From Chrysoperla carnea (Eukaryota; Arthropoda; Insecta; Neuroptera; Chrysopidae), in the NCBI RefSeq assembly GCF_905475395.1, contig NC_058338.1, positions 14,584,935-14,648,934 on the forward strand: 64,000 nt of DNA, given 5' to 3'. The notes beneath the pieces are model-generated. The model searched no databases, was not told the DNA's origin, and saw only the letters and a list, made by a program, of their open reading frames with translations. Positions 36,501 through 45,257 of the stretch are shown piece after piece. How positions within the stretch are numbered: the first letter of the stretch is position 1; the number at the start of each line of letters is the position of its first letter. The translations under genes and the position numbers were made by a program.

Positions 36501-38267
36501 ATATTTTATAACATGCTGTAGTTAGAATACGTCAAACGAAATACTAATTAAAATTTTCTATTAGAATAAATTTGTTGATAAGATTCTTCATTACCTATAC
36601 ATAATATTTTAGTACAGACAGACAAAATTGGAATTGAATTATATCCTTTATAATTGAATATCAAAATTGAATTTACAAGATATTTATATGTTTTAGATCA
36701 AAATATCATCAATCTCCATCTTATATCTATCCATGTCATTCTCCAACCAAAATTATTGTTTCAACATTTTCAGTCATTCAAAATATTTCTCATTATATCA
36801 ACCCTTATAGCTCAGATGGTTATGGTGTAACCATTTCCGTTCGCAATATGCTTAGGGTAGCGGGTTCGATTCCCGCCGTCACAACAAAAATTAATTTAAT
36901 TAATAGTTGAGATGAGCTGGTGTAGTGCATGGTATATGCATGAAGGAGGTGCACTCAGCCTCTGAAATTGAGGAGCTGATAAATGAAATTATCAGCGGAA
37001 AGGTGGTAAAACACATATAATTATCACAATGAGGCTCTTTAGCCTAAGTGTGTCCTTCGTGGTCAGCTCATATAACTTAACCTAACCTATGATTCCCTAT
37101 TTTAATCAAAATTGGAAAATCTTGAAGGTCAAATTCAAAAATTGTAATTGAACTCCTATTTCATCACATCTTACTATTCAAATGTATTTATTGGCGCTCC
37201 CATATTTATCTAGAATTGTGAGCTATTTGATTAGTATTGTGGTATTATTTATTAGGATCCAGGTATTGTGAAGAGGTATTTATTAGAGCTGTATACGAGC
37301 GCAGCGAGCTCCACTGCCGATGGCTCCAGCTAGACTGAAGGCTGGAGGTTGAAGGCCAGGCCGAAGACTGAAAGCTGAAAGCCAGGCTAATGGCCGAAGA
37401 CCAGTCATAGGCCAGAAAAACAGGGTGAAAGATACAATTTATGACCTTTTCCATTTTATACGTCACTTTTTTAATCTTCATATATTTGCACCGAATGATA
37501 CTATATTACACCGGATCATATATTTAACTCAAACATAAGTCACTTCTTTTGATCGATTTCGCTATATCATCTTATTTTCACCTGTATTATTGGTACCTTC
37601 ATAGATTGATGTAGATAGGTATTATTCATTTTATACTAATTTCATATTTTTATTGTTTCAGGTAAAAGTTCGATGGAATGGTCAGTTAGAGCAAATATGC
37701 TGTTGGCGTGTTGCACCATGGGTTGAAGAATATCTATCGGAAGACGTCTATTATACAACATACTATGGTTTTCGTGTAATATTTGTCCATTTAATACCAT
37801 GTGTGTCGCTTGTAGTCTTAAATGGTCTTTTATTTCGAGCAATGCGTCAAGCACAGCGTAGACGTGAGATCTTATTTAAAGAGAATCGTAAATCAGAATG
37901 TAAAAAGTTACGTGAATCGAATTGTACAACATTAATGTTAATTGTTGTAGTGTCCGTGTTCTTATTGGTTGAAATACCATTAGCCGTTGTCACCATTTTA
38001 CATATAATATCATCAACAATACATGAATTTTTAAATTATACAATTGCAAATCGTTTAATATTATTTACAAATTTTTTTATAATTGTAAGTTATCCAATTA
38101 ATTTTGCAATATATTGTGGTATGTCACGACAATTTCGTGAAACATTTAAAGAACTATTTATTAGAGGTGTTGTCGTCGCAAAAACATCAAAGAATGGTAC
38201 AACTGGTTCCTCACGATATAGTTTAGTAAATGGACCACGAACATGTACGAATGAAACTGTTTTATAA
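21565..38267 (+). CDS. SPR: sex peptide receptor / MIP receptor (partial, last two coding exons)
   Basis: Class A GPCR that, in insects, answers myoinhibitory peptides (and sex peptide in Drosophila) at the plasma membrane of neurons. Coding exons seen are 21565-21762 (66 codons) and 37662-38267 (201 codons plus stop), joined in phase 0 at consensus GT/AG sites. The first exon gives helix 3 with [20 protein letters not shown] (QRY for DRY) and helix 4. The second gives ECL2, helix 5, the [16 protein letters not shown] loop, helix 6, helix 7 with SYPINFAIY, and the tail [12 protein letters not shown], which matches the Drosophila SPR tail closely. Helices 1-2 (about 160 residues) are not found in the 21.5 kb upstream. 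The 15.9 kb intron is crowded with transposons. The related receptor SPRR is the main alternative; the tail favours SPR. Confidence 0.93.
21914..22595 (-). mobile_element. Helitron, 682 bp, minus strand, in SPR intron
   Basis: On the minus strand it begins TCTCTATATCTCTATATACA, has a (GTTT)n run GTTTGTTTGTTTGTTTG near the 5' end, and ends GGGTAAAAGCTAG at 21914. Flanking bases are A and T, as expected. The middle has a GC-richer block around 22130-22260 and TCTTTCACCCTGTTTTTG, which recur inverted at 37270-37530. No protein. Confidence 0.75.
22683..22795 (+). repeat. two-unit tandem duplication, about 57 bp
   Basis: AAGAAAGTAGTGTTCCAAAT and its neighbour at 22683 repeat once with a few differences, both followed by TTTTTTTCAGTTT-like sequence. 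Intronic. Confidence 0.55.
22796..23515. other. intron sequence without recognised content
   Basis: No exon or repeat family identified within this part of the SPR intron. Confidence 0.45.
23516..24047 (+). repeat. repeat A, copy A7 (plus)
   Basis: Near full length, with GTAAAAACATACAATTGACT at the start, a GGTCGGGCGGACGGACGGAC block inside and ATACATGGTATAATA at the end. Intronic to SPR. Confidence 0.8.
24048..25049. other. intron sequence without recognised content
   Basis: AT-rich. The minus open frame at 24358-24597 resembles no family I know. Confidence 0.45.
25050..25430 (+). repeat. repeat B, plus copy
   Basis: It starts with GTGTGTGTGTGTCTGTCTG, then GGCATCGTAGCGCCTAAACG, and continues as the reverse complement of 7357-7800 and 28490-28905 to CAATTTCAATTAAAATAT. 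Confidence 0.7.
25431..26245. other. intron sequence without recognised content
   Basis: The open frame 25772-26083 is lysine- and phenylalanine-rich AT noise; no family resemblance. Confidence 0.45.
26246..26643. mobile_element. 398-bp MITE with CAGGGCGTTCTG ends
   Basis: Terminal inverted repeats of about 75 bp start CAGGGCGTTCTGTTATTAAC, flanked by TA at 26244-26245 and 26644-26645. The arms are almost identical, implying a young insertion. A diverged half of the same family lies at 34060-34160. Probably a Tc1/mariner-type MITE. Confidence 0.85.
26644..27215. other. intron sequence without recognised content
   Basis: AT-rich, no elements identified. Confidence 0.45.
27216..27938 (-). mobile_element. 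Helitron with internal helicase remnant, 723 bp
   Basis: On the minus strand it begins TCTATATATATAAGCGATTT and ends GAGTAACAGCTAG, between A and T. Close to the 5' end is a CTCATCACGAAATCTTCCAA block typical of this group. Inside is the C-terminal part of a Pif1-like helicase. It is therefore an internally deleted copy of an autonomous Helitron, which ties the protein to the termini seen on the non-autonomous copy at 3167-3640. Confidence 0.85.
27228..27835 (-). pseudogene. Helitron Pif1-like DNA helicase, C-terminal remnant
   Basis: Minus-strand translation gives family landmarks in order: [55 protein letters not shown], then after a stop and frame changes the FIPRIPLIP block, a broken stretch that should hold the Q-rich helicase motif VI region, and finally [20 protein letters not shown] with TKNVIY. 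The order fits Rep/helicase proteins of animal Helitrons. Several stops lie between about 27440 and 27560. The Rep domain and Walker motifs are absent, so it cannot move anything itself. Confidence 0.85.
27939..28489. other. intron sequence without recognised content
   Basis: AT-rich; no element identified. Confidence 0.4.
28490..28905 (-). repeat. repeat B, minus copy
   Basis: Matches 7357-7760 in the same orientation: ACTCCTTCTTAAATCAATAT, then GGACATCAGATGAGATGAAA, then CATAGCTAAGAACACTCTCC. It is interrupted by small indels. Confidence 0.7.
28906..29761. other. intron sequence without recognised content
   Basis: Nothing beyond a short (CAATT)n run near 29306. Confidence 0.45.
29762..30304 (+). 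repeat. repeat A, copy A8 (plus), full length
   Basis: Starts AAGTGAAAACAAACAATTGA, holds (GACG)n GACGGACGGACGGACGGACA, and ends TATACATGGTATAATA. The open frames at 29618-29854 and 30198-30563 that overlap it are not genes. Confidence 0.85.
30305..30814. other. intron sequence without recognised content
   Basis: No element identified. Confidence 0.4.
30815..30981 (-). mobile_element. Helitron 5' end fragment, minus strand
   Basis: On the minus strand it starts TCTCTTTCTCCATATAATAT, then GCGAAAGTAAGAATG and a (GTTT)n run, the same start as the 682-bp Helitron at 21914-22595, to which it aligns over about 160 bp. The 3' end is not found. Confidence 0.65.
30985..31250 (+). pseudogene. DUF4817-type helix-turn-helix fragment of a transposon
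   Basis: The plus strand reads [14 protein letters not shown] and then, one frame over, [20 protein letters not shown]. Together they match the order of the DUF4817 domain (T-x-E-Y-x-D-I-H-F then YG...N-A-R-A...Y-x-x-F-P), an N-terminal helix-turn-helix found in many arthropod transposon-like proteins. The rest is shifted and full of stops. It is a dead remnant abutting the Helitron fragment; I do not know which transposon donated it. Confidence 0.65.
31295..31548. mobile_element. 254-bp MITE with ATGGTGGGTC ends
   Basis: Terminal inverted repeats start ATGGTGGGTCCACACG and end GACCCACCAT; the interior arms pair weakly over about 120 bp (CAGACTTC/AAGTCTGA words). The duplication is unclear, probably TA. 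The minus open frame 31277-31519 across it is spurious. Confidence 0.65.
31549..32165. other. intron sequence without recognised content
   Basis: Contains a small palindrome near 31765-31785 (CACCGTCCTTG...AAGAACGGTG). Nothing else. Confidence 0.4.
32166..32668. mobile_element. foldback element with AAAACCGACTT ends, split by a Helitron
   Basis: The left end AAAACCGACTTCAAAAG pairs with the right end CTTTTTAAGTCGGTTTT. Arms are about 115 bp. The left arm is broken at 32199-32461 by a Helitron. With that removed, GTAAAACTTTTCCAAAA continues to TAAATTAATATGCACTA and pairs with the right arm. A second inner hairpin TAGTCGGTGTTT...ACACCGACT marks the loop. Confidence 0.8.
32199..32461 (+). mobile_element. 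non-autonomous Helitron, 263 bp
   Basis: It begins TCACTACATAGTATAAAACA and ends GCGAAGCCGGGGCGGGTCGCTAG, here given as CCGGGGCGGGTCGCTAG, with the GC-rich hairpin expected before CTAG. Flanks are A (32198) and T (32462). The symmetry of the host foldback element confirms both borders. Confidence 0.85.
32669..33132. other. intron sequence without recognised content
   Basis: AT-rich, with GAAATCGGTTA and GAAGTCGGTTAAAAA words suggesting a diverged relative of the preceding foldback element. No exon. Confidence 0.4.
33133..33415. mobile_element. 283-bp MITE with CAGTGTGATCA ends
   Basis: The element starts CAGTGTGATCATTTCAAA and ends TTTGATCACACTG, flanked by TA on each side. This is the pattern of Tc1/mariner-type MITEs. 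No coding capacity. Confidence 0.8.
33416..34059. other. intron sequence without recognised content
   Basis: No element identified. Confidence 0.4.
34060..34160 (+). mobile_element. fragment of the CAGGGCGTTCTG MITE
   Basis: GCCTCAGATCGAAAATTTTA, TTTTCGTTCGTCTTTATAAG and AGAACACCCTGTA are diverged versions of the right arm of the MITE at 26246-26643. The left arm is missing. Confidence 0.65.
34161..34646. other. intron sequence without recognised content
   Basis: No element identified. Confidence 0.4.
34647..34705 (+). mobile_element. SINE 3' fragment
   Basis: CTCTATAGCCTAAGTGTTTC followed by CTTTGTGAACAGACAATATA and a degenerate CCTAA-like tail match the 3' end of the SINEs at 21262 and 36805. 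Confidence 0.65.
34706..35440. other. intron sequence without recognised content
   Basis: No element identified. Confidence 0.4.
35441..35598. mobile_element. 158-bp palindromic MITE
   Basis: Two arms of about 68 bp form an almost perfect hairpin: left GGGGTGTATTCCGAAATATA, right TATATTTCGGAATACATCC, with a short AT-rich loop near 35509-35530. A strong foldback structure with no coding content; target duplication not clear. Confidence 0.8.
35599..36804. other. intron sequence without recognised content
   Basis: Contains TTATTTACCGG and its inverse around 36014-36054. Otherwise nothing. Confidence 0.4.
36805..37090 (+). mobile_element. tRNA-derived SINE, fullest copy
   Basis: The head is tRNA-like: A box TAGCTCAGATGG at 36808-36819 and B box GGTTCGATTCC at 36863-36873. 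The body has GCTGGTGTAGTGCAT, GCACTCAGCCTCTGAAATT, GTGGTAAAACACA and GCCTAAGTGTGTCCTTCGTG, and the tail is TTAACCTAACCTA. Two other copies in this window share the body. It is a pol III retroposon, not a functional tRNA: no acceptor stem closes. Confidence 0.85.
37270..37530 (+). repeat. inverted partner of the 21914-22595 Helitron interior
   Basis: GAGCGCAGCGAGCT, a run of GGC(C/T)GAAG-like words, CAGGGTGAAAGATACAATTT and ACCTTTTCCATTTTATACG match the reverse complement of about 22000-22285. No Helitron termini were found around it. The minus open frame here is spurious. Confidence 0.6.
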
Positions 38268-40708
38268 AGTGACTTTCGCATATTTTTTTAATTATGTATT
38301 TATTATCGAAAAAAAGGGCACTAAGCATTTTTGTGTCATTAAAAAAAATGTTTATATTAAGCCTAGGTCACCATTTATTAGTTGTTAGTGACTGTCAAAG
38401 TACTTATCAAGTCTATTTATGCTCATTTGCTTCTTGAATGAAATTTTCGTCCTACATTTTTATTTATGGCCATGTTGCTCGACGTAGAATTCTATCTACG
38501 AACATTCGCTTAAAATTCATTAGTGAAAAACTGAATTTAAGAAAATTTTTTGTTTTTGAAATACCTTTCGCAAAGCTTGAGCAGGAAATACATATAATTT
38601 CACTACTTCTTCTTTTATCGTAAAAGTAAAGTTCATCGACATTATTTGAGTTTGCAAATTATTGTTTTGAATGAAATTAATTCTTAGATGGACGATATAA
38701 ATTGATTTATCGACACAGTTTGTTCGAATTATTGATCTAGGTTTAGAATAAACTTATGTAATTATTTTGAAAAACTTGGTACTAGTTTTGACTCTAACTA
38801 ACAAAGTTTTTTAATTCGAATAAGTACCTAATCTGTTTTTGATTGCTTCAAGTAACTTTAAATTCAGAGCCAAAAAGTTTACAAATGAAGCAATCGAATG
38901 TTTCCATGTTTGTATCCAACTTTTAATGAATAATAATATTTTCAATGAATATTACTTCTAAGAGGAGTGAGTGCAGCAGGAGCAATGACATCCCCCAAAA
39001 AGAAATCGTCAATTCCATTTGAAATGTTTTTTTGAAAAGATTTTTATTTCAAACCCACCATGACGGACCAAAATTTGTAAATTGAAATCTGTCCTCTCCA
39101 AGATCAAACTCTGATTCGCCACTGTAAAGGAAAAAAAATTGCATCGCTTGAACACTTTAATAATCAAGTTCTTCATGATATGCTAGGAAAATACGACTAT
39201 AATAAAGGTATAACATTATCAAATTTATACATTCTTGGAAAACATTAACAGAAAACTAACTTTTCAAGCACCCTCAAATGTATAATTAAACAAATACAAA
39301 CTTATGTGATATACAAATTTAAGGGAACATATTATATGCAATCAACCATAAGGCATTAACTTTTACAAAGCATCTTACTTGTACTTCCATACAAAAAATA
39401 TTATTGTACCTTAAGAAACCAACGAATCGGATTTTTACACAATGTTCTTAGATATTTTCCCCAGGTATTAATCGAAGGAATAAGATTCAAATAATAAGAT
39501 TTGATACCCCCCATGGATATTTTTGATAATATGCGATTGTTCATCCCCACTTTCACCTTCATATCCTCTTGCGTCGAGGGTTAAAATAGATAAAAGCAGT
39601 CTTTGAAGCGGGTTCTTTAGTTTTTGAGGCGTACACAAAACAACTAAACATTTTTATATATACAGATGACCCATAGGGCATAGTTTGCTAGCATCTCCCA
39701 CAAAATTAAATAAATTGACCAGAAATTTAGAGTACAATATTATTTTTAGCATACCGTTACATAAATTTCCATTGGGCTAATAAATATTATTTACAAAAAC
39801 TTATTATCTTCAAAAACTTCACTTCCATTACACTTTGATGAGTGAAAAAGATTACCACTTCATAATCAAGTTTTGTTATGGACAAGTATAGTGTAATAAC
39901 AAATATGCAACATTTATAAAAGATTCCCAAATGAATATACACAAAAAGCTTTACTTACCGAAAGTTACACACGAAACATCTAAAATTTTACCTGGATAAA
40001 TTTGTTTATCCATAATTGTTACCTTTTTATTAGAAATTTACTTGAAAACAGAAATAAACACAGAAGTTTTTGTTTGTAAAATGACCGTATGATGTATCCG
40101 ACGTAGCAAGTGACACTTTTCAAATCGTTCTTTTTATGATTATCTGTCTCAAGTCGTTCGAAAAAAAAAACAGAGAGTAGCGAGAAGGGTGATTTTCACT
40201 GTCATTAAGGTATGAAGTGTACCAAAATCGATATCATAAAATACTTTTTGTTGACTTATATACCAGTATTTTGATTACAACGCAATTATTTTCAATAGTT
40301 GATTAACCATACCATGACATTTCAAAAAATTTATTCACCAAAGTTTCGTTGTTCACCAAAAAATGATTTTCGGGACCTTTGGCCTTGAATATCTAAGGAC
40401 GCGCATATAAAAATCAACTCTTTTTTTCATCACTAATTTGTATAAGTATACTTTGACAATTGTATAACACTGGTTGAACAATTAATCTGAAGTTAAAAAG
40501 CTCAAATAATAAATGAACCATGCAAATTTCATTAGATAATTAAATCAAAATGCCGAAATAAGACTTAATAAATTTAGAGTCGAAACTTAAGTCCAGGTTA
40601 TATTAAATAGCAGGGTATAAGAGAAAGTATTTAATAATACTTATATATCATTATAAATTATTCAGAAAAAAGTTCATGGATTAGTTAAAAGTATCTTACA
40701 ACTGTGGG
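38268..40708. other. SPR 3' region and spacer
   Basis: No gene. A candidate poly(A) signal AATAAA lies at 38749-38754, which would give SPR a 3' UTR of about 500 bases; none closer was seen. The remainder is AT-rich without recognised repeats. Confidence 0.4.
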
Positions 40709-40712
40709 TTAA

Positions 40713-41018
40713 GGTAGTACTATCGGTAATAGTCTTTGCATTCAGAATTTAATGAAACTTGGCATAGTTGTCCATTATTATATCATAATTAACCAGTTAA
40801 ATTTTTAGGAGCCTTCAGAGAACTGAAAATCTGAACGTCCAGTTTTGTGAAATAAAATAAAATCTGTGATTTCCCATAAGGATCAATGTTAAAATATATT
40901 TTTTTCAGTTATCTGAAGGCCCCTGAAAATTTAACTGGATAATTATGATACAATAATGGACAACTATGCCAAAGTTCATTAAATTCTGAATTCAAAGTCT
41001 ATTACCGATAGTACTACC
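40713..41018. mobile_element. MITE with TTAA duplications, copy 2
   Basis: Begins GGTAGTACTATCGGTAATAG and ends with its inverse CTATTACCGATAGTACTACC after a few mismatches, flanked by TTAA at 40709-40712 and 41019-41022. Near identical to 6736-7031 throughout, so activity was recent. piggyBac-type by its TTAA target. Confidence 0.88.
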
Positions 41019-41022
41019 TTAA

Positions 41023-42799
41023 ATACAGATTAGAATATTTAAAAGCAAGTCAATTTTACCATAATGCAAAATAAAATTGAATTTATTTTTTTGCCAACCA
41101 TGAATATTGCAAAGAAATATAAACATTTTTAAAATTTAATAAATTAAAAATACTGACTGGCTGAAGAAAATTATCAACCATAGTTGCATGCTTTAAGTTC
41201 ATAAAATTTGCACATTATACGATACTAGCTTTAATTTTTAAATATTTTAAAACAAATAAATCTACATTAATAATAATGTAGAAGCCTAGATTAAAAAAAG
41301 TTGGGTCCATTTGATTTGGAAACTTCACAAAACAACACCATTTTACTACAAAACCATTTGAATTCGAGTATTAAATTAAATTTTCTTTTTAAGTGTAGAT
41401 AAGACTAGATTTTAAAAAAATATAAGAAAACTTTTGATATTTCTGTATTTAATTTTTTGTTAACTAAAAACGCTTACTATTTTTAGGTCGATTTGAAAAA
41501 CAAAAACTCTCAACCCAAACATTTTGTGTAAACAAAAAAAAATTTGTGATATAAAAATTATAAAAAAAATATAGAAAAAAATATAGATAATATATTATAT
41601 AAAATGTTAGATAATCTATTATATAAAAAAGTACCTCAATTATAAAAAATTATTCTTAATCAATTTTAAAAAGCAAATGAGCCCGGAATACAAAGGGGTT
41701 TATCCCAAAAAATGTTTAATTTGAGATTTCAAATGTAAAGAAAAAATTAAAATAATTGGAGCCATTATATTTTTATTGCCAGGCCTATATAAACTAATTT
41801 TTTGGAATTTTTAAGAGCTGCAATTTTTTTAATTTTACATATATCGAATTATATTCTACAAAATTATATGCCACAATAAATATATTTTTTGGTACATTTT
41901 GTACTAATACACAAAAAGACAATTTTGATTGTTTGAAAAATTATTGTACAAAATTTTATTACAAAAAAACTAATTCTACACTCGAGATATGAAGGAATGA
42001 AAAAACTAAACGTTTTATGGTTTATACAGAAAAGTGTGTTTATTTACACAGCTCACAAAAAACAATTCCCATTTGTATGGATTACGAAAATGATGTTTAA
42101 TATGATTCGATTAAATACGACAAAAATACTTTATTTCAAATCTCAATTTATCTTATAAATTCCTTGTATTTCTATGCTTTTTGAAAATGATTACATTCAC
42201 CCCATCCCCTAACTCCTGAAAACAAAAACATATTTATAATTGTAAAAAATAGTAATAATATCTAATAATAAAAATAAATGTTTAAAATAAAATTTAAAAA
42301 ACTATTTATAAAATAAAAAATAACAATGTATTAAGAAATAAATAAAGAAATTATTTAAAATAAATAATTTTTAAATATAATAAATATAATGATTATTTTT
42401 TTATTGGAAAAATATTTATGTGATAATTATGTTTTCTTAAAGAAATTGTGTTTTTTTTTTTTTTTTTTTTTTGTAAAGTATAAAACATGAGAAAATATTT
42501 TCAATTATTCATGTTTTATGAATACAAAAAATAAAGTTTCTTTATTTTTAAATGAATTTTTAAGATTTAAGGGAAAAAAATTGTAAAAAACCTGTACGAA
42601 ATATTTAAAAAAGAAATTATTTAATAAATGTGAAAATTAAATTTTTGATTTATTATTTTTTATAAAAAATCAAAACATACAATACCTTTGGAAATTTATA
42701 GTATCTAGTTGATGGTACAAAATAATTGGGAAAACTTTTTCAAATTTTGGGGAATGATAGTTTAAGTCATTCTAAAGAAAAGTTCCCATGGTCACAAGT
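41023..42799. other. very AT-rich spacer
   Basis: Long runs of A/T, including about 22 T at 42450-42472. No exon or family recognised. Confidence 0.5.
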
Positions 42800-43830
42800 C
42801 TGTACTCATTTGTATTATGTATGCCTATGTATGTATAGGCAAATACATATACAGATATGTATAACAACATGCATACGTATGTTTTGTAATGTAAGGGTGT
42901 TGTTTTTTAATTCTTGTTTTTTTGAAGAATATGTTACGAAAGTCAAAGAAGAAGCAGTGTTAAATGTTCAGTGGATCAATAATATGAATTGTTAAGACCA
43001 ATATTTTGAGCTACATATATACGTACATTATAGTTAAATTAAAGTTGGAAAATGTACTCATTTGTATAATATATACCTAATTACCTATGTGTGTATAGGC
43101 AAATACATATACAGATATGTATAACAACATGCATACGTATGTTTTGCAATGTAAGGGTGTTGTTTTTTAATTCTTGTTTTTTTGAAGAATATGTTACGAA
43201 AGTCAAAGAAGAAGCAGTGTTAAATGTTCAGTGGATCAATAATATGAATTGTTAAGACCAATATTTTGAGCTACATATATACGTACATTATAGTTAAATT
43301 AAAGTTGGAAAATGTACTCATTTGTATAATATATACCTAATTACCTATGTGTGTATAGGCAAATACATATACAGATATGTATAACAACATGCATACGTAT
43401 GTTTTGCAATGTAAGGGTGTTGTTTTTTAATTCTTGTTTTTTTGAAGAATATGTTACGAAAGTCAAAGAAGAAGCAGTGTTAAATGTTCAGTGGATCAAT
43501 AATATGAATTGTTAAGACCAATATTTTGAGCTACATATATACGTACATTATAGTTAAATTAAAGTTGGAAAATGTACTCATTTGTATAATATATACCTAA
43601 TTACCTATGTGTGTATAGGCAAATACATATACAGATATGTATAACAACATGCATATGTGTGTTTTTTAATGGAAGGGTGATGTTTTTTAATTCTTGTTTT
43701 TAAGAATATGTTATGAAATTCAAAGAAGAAGCAGTGTTAAATGTTCAATGAATCAATAATCTCTATCGTTAAGATCAATATTTTGAGCTAAGTATATACG
43801 TACATGATTTTTGACAATTAAATTACAATA
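42800..43830 (+). repeat. tandem array, 260-bp unit, four copies
   Basis: The word AAATACATATACAGATATGT starts at 42841, 43101, 43361 and 43621, a strict 260-bp period. The second and third units look identical; the first differs at its left edge and the fourth has decayed (small deletions around 43700). Units contain AAGTCAAAGAAGAAGCAGTG and CATGCATACGTATG. The open frame at 42726-42995 is part of a unit, not a gene. Confidence 0.92.
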
Positions 43831-44621
43831 ATTTTTTTTATATAAATGAGTACATTTTCCTATTTTAATTTAGCGATAACTTAAAATCCTGTCATTTTCA
43901 TGACTTGTGACTATGATACCTTTTATTCAGAATGACTTACACTATCATTCCCAAAAATTTGAAAAAGTTGGACCGAAATGCAGATTATATATAATTTGTG
44001 CGAGTTCCTTTCGGCTATTTCAGGCGTATAGATTTCAGATATATAGATTTCATACTAAAGAATATATTTTTAATAAATTAATTTTCTCTAAATGCATTTT
44101 CTTCAATGCACTTTGCAAATTATTGTTATCTAAGTAAGGGACATCTTTGTGAAATGTAATACATCTTACTTTGGCTTGGTTGAAAATAAGAAAATGAGCA
44201 AAAGAAAATAAAGTTGAACAATTGTTTTCACTAAATATACTCAAATAAAACATTCACACCCCCATCTAATCTATCTCCATCAATCCGAAATAAATTAATG
44301 TTTTCCAAGAAATACTATTTACTGGACCGAAACTATATATAGAAAAGAGAAATTCAAATTACATTTTAGAATTTAGGTACTTTCTAGAAATTTTATTATG
44401 TTATATTTTATACAGTGATGAGAAAAAGTTCAGCAATCCTTGAATTACTTTCAAATGGTTCGAGATAAATTACTGAAATTATCATGAATGCATGAGGGTG
44501 GATAGTTTAAACGCTCGACACACAGATCCCATAGAGGAGCAGGAGAGAGTGGCAAAAAAACGTTTTTTAATCGAACGGAAATCAAGTGATGGATATTTGA
44601 AAAGGGTTTTTAAGATCATTT
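43831..44621. other. spacer without recognised content
   Basis: No gene or family identified. Confidence 0.4.
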
Positions 44622-44884
44622 AGTCAGTTTTTGTACTTTTTTTGTTACATTAAGAGCAGAAAAAGACCACACACACACACCAGGACGAGAATCAATAAGT
44701 AATGTGGGAATGGCATTAATCATTATAAAATCAGCGGAAAAAAGGGTGGGTATGTATTTGTATCGTAGCAGAGGCGGAGACTCAATAGCTCTTCCACGAT
44801 ATTTATTGACTGTAAATTTCCGCTGATATGTGTGCGTATGCTTTCTTTGGCGCTTAATGTAACAAAAAACTACAAAAACTGACT
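44622..44884. mobile_element. 263-bp MITE with AGTCAGTTTTTGTA ends
   Basis: AGTCAGTTTTTGTACTTTTT at the left and CTACAAAAACTGACT at the right are inverted, and TTGTTACATTAAGAGC pairs with GCGCTTAATGTAACAA. An inner pair AATCAGCGGAAA/TTTCCGCTGAT extends the arms. No coding content. Confidence 0.75.
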
Positions 44885-45257
44885 GCTTTTAAATTAAGTC
44901 CGAGTTACCGATTTTTTCCCTTCATTATAATAGACCATTGGGAAAACGGAGCTTGTTTGGTAGATTGCACAAATTGCATTGTTTTCTAAAGTTTCAGCGA
45001 ATATTTCCTCGTCGAATTGTGTACTTAACAGAATAGATGACAGATAATATACTGCAAACACCAAGTGGAACCAATAAAGTAATAATAGACGCTACGGAAC
45101 CATATAATTTTGATATTATAAATCATATATTCCCTTGGTTACTGAAAAAAGCAGAAAAGACAATTGAAAATTAAGTAGAAATTTCAATTACATTTCGTAT
45201 GCTTAGATAAACGATAGCATCTATACAATTCGAGAAAATTTCGATGTTTCAATCATA
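44885..45257. other. 5' flank of the MGAT2-like gene
   Basis: Should contain promoter and 5' UTR. I see no clear TATA or initiator that I would defend. Confidence 0.35.

Noticed and set aside
36808-36880. tRNA gene suggested by A and B boxes
   Set aside because: The boxes are good, but no acceptor stem closes and the sequence continues into a body shared with two other copies; it is the head of a SINE.
37642-38281. Minus-strand open frames at 37642-37854 and 38090-38281
   Set aside because: Antisense shadows of the SPR exon.
42800-43830. CRISPR-like or gene-family reading of the regular array
   Set aside because: Units are 260 bp and contiguous with no unique spacers; it is a plain tandem repeat in a eukaryotic genome, and the open frame inside a unit resembles no protein.
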